Assembly: GCA_021292105.1 (NCBI GenBank)
Contig: CM037866.1
Coordinates: forward strand, 350,756-414,755
Source: Anadara kagoshimensis
Lineage: Eukaryota > Mollusca > Bivalvia > Arcoida > Arcidae
Length of the DNA stretch: 64,000 bases
Direction: 5' to 3'
Shown here one piece after another: positions 43,201 to 53,049 of the stretch. Every line of letters begins with the position of its first letter. The stretch's first letter is position 1. The translations under genes and the position numbers were made by a program. A model generated the notes under the pieces. That model was given only the letters and a program-made list of their open reading frames with translations. It made no database searches and was not told the DNA's origin.

Positions 43201-45962
43201 TGGGGTACATAAAAACACGGGACAGTTAGTAGTAAAAGGGAGGTAATTTATACACTGCAAAACTCTAGTTACCATTTAAACAAATATGTCAACAATGCAT
43301 GCAAGTCTCAGAGAATATGAGAAATTATAAAAACAAACTACACATGTAGTTCCACTTTGAAGAGTGACAAAAAATGTTTGGCAGGTTACATGGCCCCATG
43401 TGCTCTGTCTAAGATCTCTGTAACTTTGAGCTGCAAACTTCTGAACCATGACATTGACACTGTTCTCATGTACCTACAGAAGTTGACCAACATAAATACA
43501 GGTAATGTATCATACATTGTTATGTTGCATTCAACAAAATTGAGTTAAATAATAATAATACAAGTCATTATAATCATAAATAAAGTATAGGAAATTACAC
43601 TAGTATCAGTTGTAACACATCTTATATCTATCCACTTAAATCCCAAGTTGTGACACATCGGTTGTAGTGTAATCAATTATTAACATCAGCATAATTAATT
43701 ATTATAATTATCACCATCTGTATAATTACCTGGTAATTATTTAATAAGTTTTATTTTACTTACAAGTCACCATCTTCATCTTGTTGTAATGCTAGATGTA
43801 CTTCTGTTAATAACATCAAACTTGTCTGAGGATCCACATTTATAATTCCTAAAGGTGCTGCTGAACCAACTGCAACAAATAATAAATTAATATTAACTAG
43901 AGCTGTCTCTTGAGAGCCAAATCAGCTATGAGATATGGCCCAGACATGATTTTACATGGATGATGGACAGACAGACATGGCGATTCATATAAACCCTCCT
44001 CAAACTAGTTTGCAGGGGGTATAATAGTAATCTATAATTCCTGAAGGTGGCTGCTGGACCAACTAACAACAAAAAACAAATCAAGATTAATCATAATCTC
44101 ATGAGTAGTCTAGGCCCATGATTTAACAAATGATTGGTTTAATAAATGATAAACAAAATGTGAAAACTTCAATTAAATCATTGTACATTGTACATCTTCA
44201 ATGAATCAATATTTAAAAACAATGTTATTCAGCTTGATTAAATTCTGCCCACTTTACACTATAAAAACTTCACAAAATATCTGGTAATGTTTTGATTAAG
44301 CAAATGATTAAACTCCATTGGACCCTGAAGGAGTCACTTCAAGACATTCCGATGCTTCTGTGGTGTTCATATGCTCCCCATTTAGTAAAGAGTTTCTGTG
44401 GTGCCCACATTACTACTTTTGTTGGTGCCAAAATGTTCCCCATTTAATTGTGCTATTGCTAACTGTAGTGTACCCCATTTGATAACTGCTGTCTGGTGCC
44501 GAAATGTACCCTATTTGATAACTGCTGTCTGGTGCCGAAATGTACCCTATTTGATAACTGCTGTCTGGTGCCCAAATGTTCCACATTGAATTAACTCTGT
44601 CTGTGGTGCCTATAATTAATGTTAACCATATGATTACTGCTTTAAGGTGCCAATATATTGCCCATTTGATTGTCCCTGTCTTTGTTGCCCAAATGTTACC
44701 CATTTGATAACTACTGTCTGTGACGCCCAAATGTTACCCATTTGATTACCACTGTCTGTAGTGCCCAAATGTTCCCTTTATGTTTACTGCTAAATGTTGT
44801 GCCCAAATGTTCCCTTTATGTTTACTGCTAAATGTTGTGCCCAAATGTTCCCTTTATGTTTTCTGCTAAATGTTGTGCCCAAATGTTCCCCGATTTGGTT
44901 AGCACTACTTGTGGTGCCCAAATGTTCCCCATTTGATTATCGCTATCTGGACTTTCTGACTTTTATTAATTATTATTTATTATTTGATAGGCTTCTTTAA
45001 TAACTAAATTTGTTCATACCCTTTGGTTTCTGTTCTTGGACATTTTCTTTCTCTTTTTTGCTATCTTCCATTGTCAGGTCAATAACATTCTTGTTATGGT
45101 TTACATCATCTGTTTTTGTGACGCCGGCGATTTTTCTGGCTTGTCTTTAATTCCCAGAACTTTTCGTTTCTTTAACGGTAATGATGACTCCACTGCCTCT
45201 GCTTGTTTTACTGTTGTATTTAGTAGACTTTCCACAGTGGATGGGGTTAGTTCCACACTATCTGAACTCTTTATCGAGCTTGGACTAGCTACTTCTTTCA
45301 AGTCAGAAGTTCCTATATCACTTGAATTACTTATAAGTAACGGCAGTTTTAACACTTGTGAATTACTACTAAGTGAACTTTTTTGTAATTGTTGTTGGTG
45401 TTCAGCAATTTTTCTGTCTCTGAGATAATTCTTCACTTTTCAATATCAGAGATAACCATAGGAGTTCCATTATGCTGCATATGTGTTGTAGGGTTTTGTG
45501 TTAATGTCAACATGTGTTTTGTTGTCTCTGTTGTGGTTTTTTGTTTTGTGGAAGTTTTGGATTTCCCCTTAGACCTGGTTGAAGCATTTCCAGTTGCCTT
45601 ATTATCTGTATTCTGATTGGCTATCGCTTTGCCACCCTCGTGTTTCTTGGTTTTCCCACGACGGGATTTTGTATTAGCTGTTTTGTCGCACTTTGTGCCT
45701 TAGCCAATGCCTCCGATATCAACTTTTCATTTTCTCTCTGACTCAAGTCTATCATTTCTTCTGAATTTGACGGCAACAAAACTAACGAGGATAAACATGA
45801 CATAGCCTCGGCGGCTGCGATCCTGTCAGCGTTTTCTCTATCGGTGTTCATGGCGTCCACTTTACGCCCTTCGCTTGCTTGATTCGTTTTACGTTTACTC
45901 ATTGTATGTGACTCACAACTAGAAATGTTACTGTCCGTTTTTGTCATCATTCCTTGGTTCAC
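33798..45962 (-). CDS. BCL3-like: Nuclear I-kappa-B / BCL3-like ankyrin protein (seven exons)
   Basis: Exons, 5' to 3': 45962-45020, 43869-43764, 43090-42982, 42217-42016, 41240-41152, 37326-37084 and 34282-33798. All phases fit if four one-base gaps are allowed, giving about 726 residues. The long N-terminal exon is Ser/Lys-rich with basic NLS-like clusters (KSRRGKTKKH and LKKRKV). The centre has about six ankyrin repeats starting DEDGDLPLHIAVV and continuing TPLHLAVE, GANPNLVN, LDLNTRNFDGLSPLHTAV, GAEINIP, TPLFYAVE and GANIDLPNYAG. This order follows human BCL3 (DGDTPLHIAVVQ, TPLHLAVI, LEARNYDG, LHVAV, GADIDAV). Such proteins bind NF-kappa-B p50/p52-type dimers in the nucleus. Two kappa-B motifs lie upstream. 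One-to-one orthology with BCL3 versus NFKBIZ/NFKBID is not decided. Confidence 0.9.
34408..36472. repeat. 30-bp minisatellite, about 68 copies, in the last intron of the BCL3-like gene
   Basis: The unit is ACAATGTATTTACTGGTCAG plus AAATGACAGG, with AAC/GAC and AAA/ATT variants. Exactly 30-bp register for over 1.2 kb (34408-35640), then with shortened units ACAATGTAGAAATGACAGG. Long ORFs on both strands (448 and 411 codons) are explained by the 30-bp period. Confidence 0.96.
36675..37070. repeat. About 20-bp units in 115-bp higher-order repeat
   Basis: AATGTGTCAACTAAAAGTAT-type units. A block containing GTTTACCAAAATTAA, AAGTAAAATTAAA and CAACAAGAACTATAATG recurs about every 115 bp (near 36748, 36858 and 36955). 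Sits immediately downstream of exon 6. Confidence 0.85.
37084..37326 (-). CDS. BCL3-like: BCL3-like exon 6
   Basis: Acceptor TTTGCAG, then GATGGTAAATGTGGA. Encodes DGKCGKTPLFYAVEFNNTKL, GANIDLPNYAGITAAMAAQA and a basic tail KSYQEGRERDKSITPSKK. Donor GTTAGT at 37083. If that donor is skipped the frame ends at TGA 37075-37077, giving a shorter isoform ending KKVS. Confidence 0.9.
37609..37868 (+). mobile_element. SINE copy 2 (5'-truncated)
   Basis: Same family as 20480-20758: TTCACCCAGTGTCAGCAGAA, GAGGGAGTAGTATGTTTGTT, GCTAGTACAAGGCAAACCAT and the tail AGCTGAAAATTGCTGATGTG with ACAACCAACCAACC. More diverged; a target-site duplication could not be confirmed. Confidence 0.8.
37866..38324. repeat. 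86-bp tandem repeat, about 5.5 copies (resumes at 40370-40411)
   Basis: ACCAACCTCACAATGGTTAT through AATAACAAATCATCACAAGT to ACAGTGGAAGTGTTATATCA recurs every 86 bp (for example 37871 and 37957). The last unit is split by the 2-kb family B element, and its remainder is at 40370-40411. The first unit starts at the (ACCA)n tail of the SINE. Confidence 0.92.
38325..40369. mobile_element. Dispersed family B element, 2.05 kb, with 145-bp internal repeats
   Basis: Begins AGGCCCAATAGGGCCTGTAC, then CGCTCACCTGGGCC, and ends GGCCAGGTGAGCTT, so its ends carry GCTCACCTGG-type inverted motifs. ACAAG of the host array is duplicated on both sides (38320-38324 and 40370-40374). The inside has about ten copies of a 145-bp unit with GTGACCTTGACCTTTGGACC, AATATACATGCCTATACAAA and TTTTCAAGATAATTAACGAT, alternating in two variants (A/B dimers). 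No ORF. The class is uncertain. Confidence 0.85.
40412..41151 (-). other. BCL3-like intron 5, unique part
   Basis: Between the 86-bp repeat remnant and exon 5. No feature recognised. Confidence 0.5.
41152..41240 (-). CDS. BCL3-like: BCL3-like exon 5
   Basis: Acceptor TTATACAG, donor GTAAGT. Encodes GLSPLHTAVCKGNIAMVQLL and LSAGAEINIP, a full ankyrin repeat (helix pair LHTAV and MVQLLL, then GA-x-IN). Confidence 0.93.
41538..41885. repeat. 39-bp tandem repeat, 9 copies
   Basis: CATCACTAACTAAATATCTT plus TTACCAGTTTTTATGTGAC, with CCGTCACTTAC variants in a repeated order. Units are nearly identical, so the expansion is recent. Intron 4 of the BCL3-like gene. Confidence 0.93.
42016..42217 (-). 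CDS. BCL3-like: BCL3-like exon 4
   Basis: Acceptor TTTACAG, donor GTAATA. Encodes TPLHLAVELKFVDAIQVLLL, AGANPNLVNKRGENSIHLSV and LDLNTRNFDG, ankyrin repeats 2 and 3. The NTRNFDG turn corresponds to EARNYDG of BCL3. Confidence 0.94.
42218..42981 (-). other. BCL3-like intron 3
   Basis: AT-rich; no repeat, element or additional exon recognised. Confidence 0.5.
42982..43090 (-). CDS. BCL3-like: BCL3-like exon 3
   Basis: Acceptor TTTTTTCAG, donor GTGAGA. Encodes PLHIAVVHENIVMVQKFVHL and MTISGKNVDRYNKAQQ, ankyrin repeat 1 through the YN-x-x-QQ turn that BCL3 has as YNNLRQ. Confidence 0.94.
43764..43869 (-). CDS. BCL3-like: BCL3-like exon 2
   Basis: Acceptor TTTGTTGCAG, donor GTAAGT. Encodes GSAAPLGIINVDPQTSLMLL and LALQQDEDGDL, the acidic lead-in to the first ankyrin repeat (EDGDTPLH in BCL3). 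Confidence 0.92.
43903..44023 (+). mobile_element. Dispersed repeat family A, compact copy
   Basis: AGCTGTCTCTTGAGAGCCAA at one end and CTCAAACTAGTTTGCAGGGG then GTATAA at the other, with TGAGATATGGCCCAG and GACAGACAGACATGGCGATT between. It is the unexpanded counterpart of the 26.1-26.9 kb copy. Inside intron 1 of the BCL3-like gene. Confidence 0.75.
44390..44950. repeat. Degenerate about 40-bp repeat
   Basis: GTGCCCAAATGTTCCCCATT plus TGATTACTGCTGTCTG-like units, about 13 copies, with a sub-block CCCTTTATGTTTACTGCTAA repeated three times. More diverged than other arrays, so older. Confidence 0.8.
45020..45962 (-). CDS. BCL3-like: BCL3-like exon 1 (start codon; three single-base frameshifts)
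   Basis: The ATG at 45960-45962 opens MNQGMMTKTDSNISS and reads on through ALAKAQSATK. Continuing the coding sequence needs a one-base gain at the A-runs at 45681-45684, 45437-45440 and 45113-45117 (T-runs on the plus strand). After each, the new frame is clearly coding: KSRRGKTKKHEGGKAIANQN, then KNYLRDRKIAEHQQQLQKSS, then NKNVIDLTMEDSKKEKENVQ to the donor GTATGA at 45019. The corrected length gives the right phase for exon 2. No DSG-type phosphodegron is obvious, as expected for nuclear I-kappa-B proteins. Confidence 0.8.
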
Positions 45963-46077
45963 GTTTTACGTCTGTTGTAATTGTTGATGTGATCAAATTA
46001 TCCATGTATCTTCGACAAAACATCGCTCTCATAATCTACCAATATGTGATATAACCTCCATGGAAAAATGGCCTTTC

Positions 46078-46088
46078 GGGAAAGTCCC
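46078..46088 (-). promoter_or_regulatory. Kappa-B motif 1 (GGGACTTTCCC)
   Basis: On the gene's strand it reads GGGACTTTCCC, containing the classical immunoglobulin-kappa enhancer site GGGACTTTCC. 116 bp upstream of the ATG. Binding is inferred from consensus only. Confidence 0.7.
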
Positions 46089-46138
46089 ATGACCTCGTGA
46101 CTAAATTGGCCAATCGGAAATCCACATTCGTTGATAAT

Positions 46139-46149
46139 GGGAAATCCCC
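46139..46149 (-). promoter_or_regulatory. Kappa-B motif 2 (GGGGATTTCCC)
   Basis: The plus strand reads GGGAAATCCCC, a full GGGRNWYYCC match. 177 bp upstream of the ATG and 61 bp from motif 1. Confidence 0.7.
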
Positions 46150-46879
46150 TGACAAAGCACAGACCAGAGAATGTCTATTTTTAGAATTAACCCCACGTCA
46201 CCTGTAAACAGCGTATGTTTCAAAGTCACATGAAATACCAAAGTTTTATACTCTAAAAATCACACAGTGTATTTAAGCCTATCAAAATGTTCCAATTTAT
46301 GATGAAAGTTCCAAAGAATATATCAAAAATATATTTTTAGTTTCGTTTTTAATTCTGGCAAAACAAGTCTAAAAATAGATTTTTATAGTCTGTTTCTATG
46401 TTTGAGGAAGCTGCAAACTAAAGCTATTATCAAAAATGTTGTTTTTAATGACCCACGTGTATGCAACTTTTTTTCAATGACGATCAATCAGAGACATTTA
46501 TATGTCTCTGGATCAATGAAGAATTTATTTTCTAAAATGGACACAAAAGAAGTAATATAATTACTTATGTGAGTTAAAACGATTTAATCAAATTGAAAAC
46601 TGGAAAATAAAGGGTAATTCCCCTCTCTGTACAATATAAAACAGCTTTATGTGCATGGACCGTGAATAAATCCATAACGACGTCTAGAACCATCAGATTA
46701 CGTGTGACACAAGCTGTTACCACATAAAGATTAGATTATGTAGCGTATTTATGTCACTGGTGTAACTGCAGTGAAAGAATACAATGTTTGATTTTTACAT
46801 TTTTATTTTATTTTCTATTAAAGGTAGATCTAACATCCTAACATGTATAATATATATCATAAGTAGTAGGCCCATCATT

Positions 46880-46988
46880 GACCTGTTGATGGTTGGTTGA
46901 ACGTTGCTTAACGTCACATCAGCAGTTTTTTCCAGCTATCATCAGTCGTGACGAGAACTATTTCTATTAATTTCAATGGATTAATCTA
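46880..46988 (-). mobile_element. SINE copy 3 (3' part only)
   Basis: In reverse it reads AATAGAAATAGTTCTCGTCA, AACTGCTGATGTGACGTTAA and GTTCAACCAACCATCAAC, matching the tail of the 20480-20758 copy. Body and head are missing. Confidence 0.75.
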
Positions 46989-47158
46989 TGAACTAGTTTG
47001 ACTGCAAAAATATTGCATAATGATCAGGCGGAATAACTCTTCTAGGTGATTTTCACAAACCTCGTTACCAAGCGCTATCGATAACTGACCACTGGGTAAC
47101 TGACAACGTGACATGGTCATTATGAGATTAAAATGAACTGATGACGGTAAAAATGATT

Positions 47159-47359
47159 CTAAGAGATATTCCAAGCAAAACAGCAAATTTATTTAAATGT
47201 TTACATGAAGAGGAAAATATACAAGTTGAGAGAAAGAAAAAAGTAGATGGTTATTTAGAAGTAGAAGATATACTGTTTGTTAGGCAAAAAACAATGGGAT
47301 ATATATTTAACGTTTATCCTTTTAATTTACACAAAAACAGTAATTTGATCAAGTCATGA
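47159..47359 (+). CDS. Small unidentified ORF
   Basis: A 66-codon reading from an ATG at 47153-47155 or nearby, beginning MILRDIPSKTANLFKCLHEE and continuing KKKVDGYLEVEDILFVRQK, then a TGA. The composition (Lys/Glu-rich, few rare residues) is protein-like, but no family was recognised and there is no spliced context. It could be an exon, a relic or chance. Confidence 0.2.
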   Translation, partial: LRDIPSKTANLFKCLHEEENIQVERKKKVDGYLEVEDILFVRQKTMGYIFNVYPFNLHKNSNLIKS

Positions 47360-47830
47360 ATCAAATCGTTTAAAAAATACTGTATGTGTGTGCAATACAA
47401 ATATAAGTAAAAATGCTAATACACGTTTAAATAAATGTGATTATTCATGATACACTGCACCCATCCATCCCAATGCTAATGTTCAACTATCTTATCAAAT
47501 TAATTTAACAAATATTTAATTGGTAAATGCAAAATAAATAAATAAAAAAATAAATAAATAAATAAATTTTTAAATAATATTTTGGCCCATTATAAGAAAA
47601 AAGAATGTATTATTTATAGCCATAGAATACATGTTTGCATCAGAAAATTTCTCATATTGCAATTACAGACAAATATGTATAAAATCACTTTTACAAAGTT
47701 CACATTATCCATGATGTCTTGGTTTTTTTGGTATAATCTTCCCACGGCAAACTTCAATAGGTAGTTTCTGATTACTATAAATTCACAATAACTTAATATT
47801 GCTTAAAGTGGGATCTCACATACCAGTAAT

Positions 47831-48784
47831 TATAGTCCGATCACTTATTCAGTGATGAATACCGATGTGGCCTTAAAAAGATCGTGGATTACTTACCTCA
47901 AATTTTATTAATGCTATATGTAGATCTGTTATTTTAATTACATGTGTTTAAATAGTTTGACCAAATTCCTTATATTAAGTCTAAAAATCAAATAAAAACA
48001 GTTTTTATCCGACGCGCATCTGAATTCAGATAATGCGTATCACGTAGTAAAATGCATTATCGCCAATAACTTCATCTTTTGAGATAAAAATCGTGGCTTA
48101 GTTAGATGAGCTTGAAGGTTTTGCAGTTTCAAAACATTAAATTAAAAAATTGCGTCGTTCTAGGTCAAACATGTGTAATAAATGAATATCATTCATTATT
48201 TTGATGTTTGTGTTGTTTTACCTGTTGTCCATTCATAAAAAGTGCAATGGGTTAGCCCGTGACGTATACTGGTTAGAAATAGAAACACCTGTATAAACCC
48301 GTATGGCGTGAATAGGTATTAGCCAATCAGAACCCAATTATGAATAACGTATATGAATGAAACTGTCGAATATGCCATATCAACATATGAGAGGGACAAC
48401 AGCTACCTTTCAATTAATTGCTAAATTTTGACTCCCGAAAACTCAAAAATTACAGTGAATATCAATAATTTAAGCATGAAGATAGAAAAATAGTATTTTT
48501 AAATACTTATCTTTAAAACAAGACTGCAAACGAACAAGTATTAATTTCTCTACAAACTTTTATCGAAAAAGTTTATTTAAATTTATTCATATAAATTAAA
48601 AGCAGAAAATTGAAAAAAGCTGAGAATATTAGCAAAAAATATTCAAAATATGAAAAAATATGTTCTAATAACACGTGTGAAATTTCAAGTCTATTGAAGT
48701 TATATCAAGTAAGATATCTAAGTTTGAATCACACCACCCATTCAAAACATGTTTTTTCATCACTGAAAATGTGATCGGACTATA
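47831..48784. mobile_element. TIR element, 954 bp
   Basis: The ends at 47831-47859 and 48756-48784 are 29-bp inverted repeats with two mismatches, starting TATAGTCCGATCAC and including TTCAGTGATGAA. TA flanks both ends, fitting a Tc1/mariner-type MITE. The interior is AT-rich with no transposase ORF. Confidence 0.75.
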
Positions 48785-49920
48785 AAAGATTATCAATAAA
48801 CATCCTGTTTATTGGTAGACCTTTATCACCTGTAATCAAAAGAACTTACCGTCCAATTTGCAAAAAAATGATTGACACGTGTGTGTATAAATCATTAGAT
48901 ATGAAGTCTCTATAATACCCGGTAAATGTTATTTCTGTAATTTTGAAAAGATATATTTGACTAAATTAGACTTAAATCATATCAGATTAATTTGGATGGA
49001 TATACTGATGGACCGACTTACTGGCTTAATGAAATTAATTTTGAAATTTTAAAATTATTAAAATATATACTTTTTTCTTATTTGACTGAATTAATCATTT
49101 ATAATTATTTTTATTGTCTTTAAGAGATTATTTCACTTTCATTCTTTTCACTTTTCACGTTTTATTTATATGAAAATAAATCTAGAACATTTATGAAGCT
49201 GACTGACAAATCTGTCTTTAATTTTTAATTTTTTAAAACTTTTAAAAGTATATCCAAAGGTCGAGAAGTATATCACCTTTTGTTTGGTTTTTTTAGTATT
49301 ATTATTTTTGTTTTTTACCGTTTTTCACTTACGGGGAAGTCGGCGTAACTTGTACCGGAATTGGTGGGGAATCAACATATCGCATGATTTATACGGTGTC
49401 GGCCATATTGGGTATTTCTTCACTAGATATTCACAAAATTCCCCTATCTTTAAATAAAATTGGAAGTAATTTGCCGTCAAAACCAACATTTGATTTTTTA
49501 TGTTTTTACTTTATCAAAGTGTGCCCTAACACGTTAGATGTGGTCATTTTTTGAAAAAGTCAAATTAGCGTGAAAAAACAGCCTATAACAAACGGTCTTT
49601 CGCCACATTTTTCAAAATTAAACAAGAATATTAAGAGATAGTGCCGAAATAACTGCTATATTTATAACTTAAAATGGAAGTAATTTCCCGACGTCTTAAA
49701 ATTTTACAAAAATACTAAAATAACCGGAATTTAATAAGGAACTCAAATATATGTGGTCATTTTTTGTATCGTTTTTGGTTTCTTTTTAACGAAATAAAAA
49801 CTGTACACCTGTTATCAGGTTATGTATTTCTATGTACCGATCGTAAGACACTGAACCGTAGATCGTTACACAGGTGACTGGGTGAAGTACGGCAATGTAC
49901 ATGATAGTTGCCTATGCGTG
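48785..49920. other. Intergenic, AT-rich, no feature recognised
   Basis: Unique-looking AT-rich sequence. No coding, tandem or TIR signal seen. Confidence 0.45.
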
Positions 49921-49924
49921 TATA

Positions 49925-50187
49925 CATGCATGTGAAGTGCGCCATGATAGTGCCTTGTACTAGCGTGCACTCAGGGCGATTTTATCGTGCTAGCTCACCG
50001 AGTCAGTACGCCGCAAACAAACGTACCACTCCCCCAGTCACAATATACTGATACCAGGTGAACTAGTAAAGGCCAACGGGAAGGAAAAGTTACTTTCCCA
50101 CATGTGAGCGGGGCTCGAACTCACAGCGGTGAGAGACCCTGGATTTGTAGACTGACATCTTATCCATTAGGTCACCGCGGCCTCTAT
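49925..50187 (-). mobile_element. SINE copy 4 with tRNA-like head
   Basis: Read in reverse: head GGCCGCGGTGACCTAATGGA with an A-box-like block, B box GAGTTCGAGCCCCGCTCAC, then TTCCCGTTGGCCTTTACTAG, GGGGGAGTGGTACGTTTGTT and CGCTAGTACAAGGCACTATC. The head looks like a tRNA pol III promoter fused to the conserved body shared with copies 1 and 2. The 3' tail is missing or diverged. It defines the family as tRNA-derived. Confidence 0.85.
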
Positions 50188-50189
50188 TG

Positions 50190-51050
50190 ACCCAAATAAG
50201 ATTAAAGCATTATGCATTATCATGTTTGCAGATAAAATAACCGTGACAGTTTATCTATAGACCCTAGACCCCACAATGGACTCATGCGCAAATAAAACAA
50301 ATGCTCAATGAAATGAGACAAATTTTGAAATTAATCAATGAAATTTCAACCAACATTTCTTACTACCATAGTCTAAACCATTAATCAGTTAATGTTAATT
50401 AGTATGCATTAGGTCTGTATGGATGCAATCAGAATATCTGAAGCAAAAAGAAAATTAAAAATTTAACCTACATGTTCTTATAACTTTTGTTTTTTTCTAG
50501 TTACGGCCATTATATATTGAATTACTGTAGAACAATCTTTATTGTTTCACTGTTAACCCAAAGTGCAAATCGCGTAAAACATGGAGTGTCTTATTGAATT
50601 AGTTTGGGGTTGGCAGTTGACAATAAAGGTTGTTTTACATTATGTTGTACAGTTGTTCTGGAGACGGGTTGAAATAAGCTAGCGCTTGTTCCTGAATCCA
50701 GTTTAAAGTTTGTTATGAATTATATTACATGTATTTGTATCTAATGATGAATAAATATTGTTTAAACTAAAAAGAAAATTCAGTTTCTTGTCTACCGTTT
50801 CTTATTAATGATTAAATGATTAGATGGGGTTGTCTCACCCAGATCAGAGTACGTCACCAACTATAGATGGAACAGCAGAAATTTTACCTTTGCAGATTGT
50901 TCGGTTCGTGGCTATATAACAATGTGGCTATTTAGCGTGACATGGGACATCCATTTTAACGTCTCATCACACAAAGGACCGACGAGTTTCATTTCTAAAT
51001 AACAAGTCCTTCGCGAACTGAGAACAGCTACTTATAATGTTCAAGTTTTG
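50190..51050. other. Intergenic, no feature recognised
   Basis: AT-rich unique sequence without coding signal. Confidence 0.45.
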
Positions 51051-51054
51051 GTCA

Positions 51055-51995
51055 GACACGGACCTTACTGAAATCATGGTTGTTGGACTGGCCGCACCTT
51101 AATGAAATCATGGTTGTTGGACTGGCCGCACCTTACTGGAATCAGGGCTGTAGGCCTTGCTGCATCTTACTGAAATCATGGTTGTTGGACTGGCCGCACC
51201 TTACTGGAATCAGGGCTGTTGGACTGGCCGCACCTTACTGAAATCATGGTTGTAAGCCTGGTCGCAACTTACTTACATCAGGGTTGTTGGACTGACCGCA
51301 CCTTACTGAAATCAGGGCTGTAGGCCTGATCGCAACTTACTTACATCAGGGTTGTTGGACTGGCCGCACCTTACTTAAATCAGGGTTGTTGGCCTGGCCG
51401 CACCTTACTGAAATCAGGGCTGTAGGCCTGATCGCAACTTACTTACATCAGGATTGTTGGACTGGTCGCACCTTACTTAAATCATGGTTGTAGGCCTGGT
51501 TGCACCTTACCTAAATCATGGTTGTTGGCCTGGCCGCATCTTACTGAAATCAGGGCTGTAGGCCTGATCGCAACTTACTTAAATCAGGGTTGTTGGCCTG
51601 GCCGCACCTTACTGAAACCAGGGCTGTAGGCCTGGTCGCACCTTACTTAAACCAGGGTTGTTGGCCTGGCCGCACCTTACTGAAATCAGGGCTGTAAGCC
51701 TGGCTGCGGCTTACTTAAATCAGGGTTGTTGGACTGGCCGCACCTTACTGAAATCATTGTTGTAGACCTGGTCGAATTTTGATGAAACCATGGTTGTAGG
51801 CCTGGTCGCACCTTTCAGAAACCACAGTTGTAGGCCTGATCGCAACTTACTTAAATCAGGGTTGTTGGCCTGGCCGCACCTTACTGAAATCAGGGCTGTA
51901 AGCCTGGCTGCGGCTTACTTATATCAGGGTTGTTGGACTGACCTGGCAGCACTTTGCTGAAATCATGGTTGTAGGCCTGGTCGTACCTTACCAGA
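51055..51995. repeat. About 35-bp tandem repeat, about 26 copies
   Basis: The unit is GCACCTTACTGAAATCATGG plus TTGTTGGACTGGCC, with CAGGGCTGTAGGCCTGATC variants. Two unit types alternate, giving roughly 70-bp dimers. GC content is higher than the surroundings. Confidence 0.9.
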
Positions 51996-52109
51996 AAATG
52001 TGACCGTCGTACGTGATTGTATCTACTTCTTAGTTTTCCGTTTATCAATAAACAGATCGTCTCAACATTTACATGAACTAAGTATAACTAGCCTACAAAA
52101 AGTTTAAAT

Positions 52110-53045
52110 TTGTTTGACGATCGGTTCTGTCAGATCTAGCACTTCCGTTTTCCAGATATATAAGTTTAATCAACTTTTGTTTGACGGTCGGTTCTGTCAG
52201 ATCTAGCACTTCCGTTCTCCAGATAAGTTTAATCAAGTTTTGTTTGACGGTCGGTTCTGTCAGATCTAGCACTTCCGTTCTCCAGATAAGTTTAATCAAG
52301 TTTTTTGTTTGACGGTCGGTTCTGTCAGATCTAGCACTTCCGTTCTCCAGATGTTTAATCAACTTTTGTTTCACGGTCGGTTCTGTCAGATCTAGCACTT
52401 CCGTTCTCCAGATAAGTTTAATCAACTTTTGTTTGACGGTCGGTTCTGTCAGATCTAGCACTTCCGTTCTCCAGATAAGTTTAATCAAGTTTTGTTTGAC
52501 GGTCGGTTCTGTCAGATCTAGCACTTCCGTTCTCCAGATAAGTTTAATCAAGTTTTGTTTGACGGTCGGTTCTGTCAGATCTAGCACTTCCGTTCTCCAG
52601 ATAAGTTTAATCAAGTTTTGTTTGACGGTCGGTTCTGTCAGATCTAGCACTTCCGTTCTCCAGATGTTTAATCAACTTTTGTTTCACGGTCGGTTCTGTC
52701 AGATCTAGCACTTCCGTTCTCCAGATAAGTTTAATCAACTTTTGTTTGACGGTCGGTTCTGTCAGATCTAGCACTTCCGTTCTCCAGATAAGTTTAATCA
52801 ACTTTTGTTTGACGATCGGTTCTGTCAGATCTAGCACTTCCGTTCTCCAGATAAGTTTAATCAACTTTTGTTTGACGGTCGGTTCTGTCAGATCTAGCAC
52901 TTCCGTTCTCCAGATAAGTTTAATCAACTTTTGTTTGACGATCGGTTCTGTCAGATCTAGCACTTCCGTTCTCCAGATAAGTTTAATCAACTTTTATTTG
53001 ACGGTTGGTTCTGTCAGATCTAGCACTTCAGTTCTCCAGATTTTG
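52110..53045. repeat. 63-bp tandem repeat, about 15 copies
   Basis: TTTGTTTGACGGTCGGTTCT, GTCAGATCTAGCACTTCCGT and TCTCCAGATAAGTTTAATCA recur every 63 bp (for example 52441 and 52504), with occasional units lacking ATAAG. Units are almost identical. The 63-bp period makes open frames on both strands (up to 185 codons), with no protein identity. Confidence 0.96.
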
Positions 53046-53049
53046 TTTA

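Larger units (their letters stand above)
45963..46879. promoter_or_regulatory. Upstream region of the BCL3-like gene
   Basis: Contains two kappa-B motifs (46078-46088 and 46139-46149) and the palindrome ATTGGCCAAT (46105-46114, a CCAAT box on each strand) within 190 bp of the ATG. No TATA box was placed with confidence. The rest is AT-rich without features. Confidence 0.6.

Noticed and set aside
46018..46100. GGATTTCC-like third kappa-B half-site between the two motifs (CGGAAATCCA, about 46115-46124)
   Set aside because: Lacks the GGG end, so it does not meet the consensus; only the two full matches were kept.
50104..50187. Possible tRNA gene on the minus strand (A-box-like and B-box motifs)
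   Set aside because: It is continuous with the SINE body shared by three other copies, the acceptor stem does not close convincingly and there is no clean 3' end; it is a SINE head.
52093..52990. Minus-strand ORF of 185 codons with LDLTEPTVKQNLIKLIWRTE repeats
   Set aside because: A 63-bp (21-codon) tandem repeat with both strands open; homogeneous DNA without codon-type constraint.
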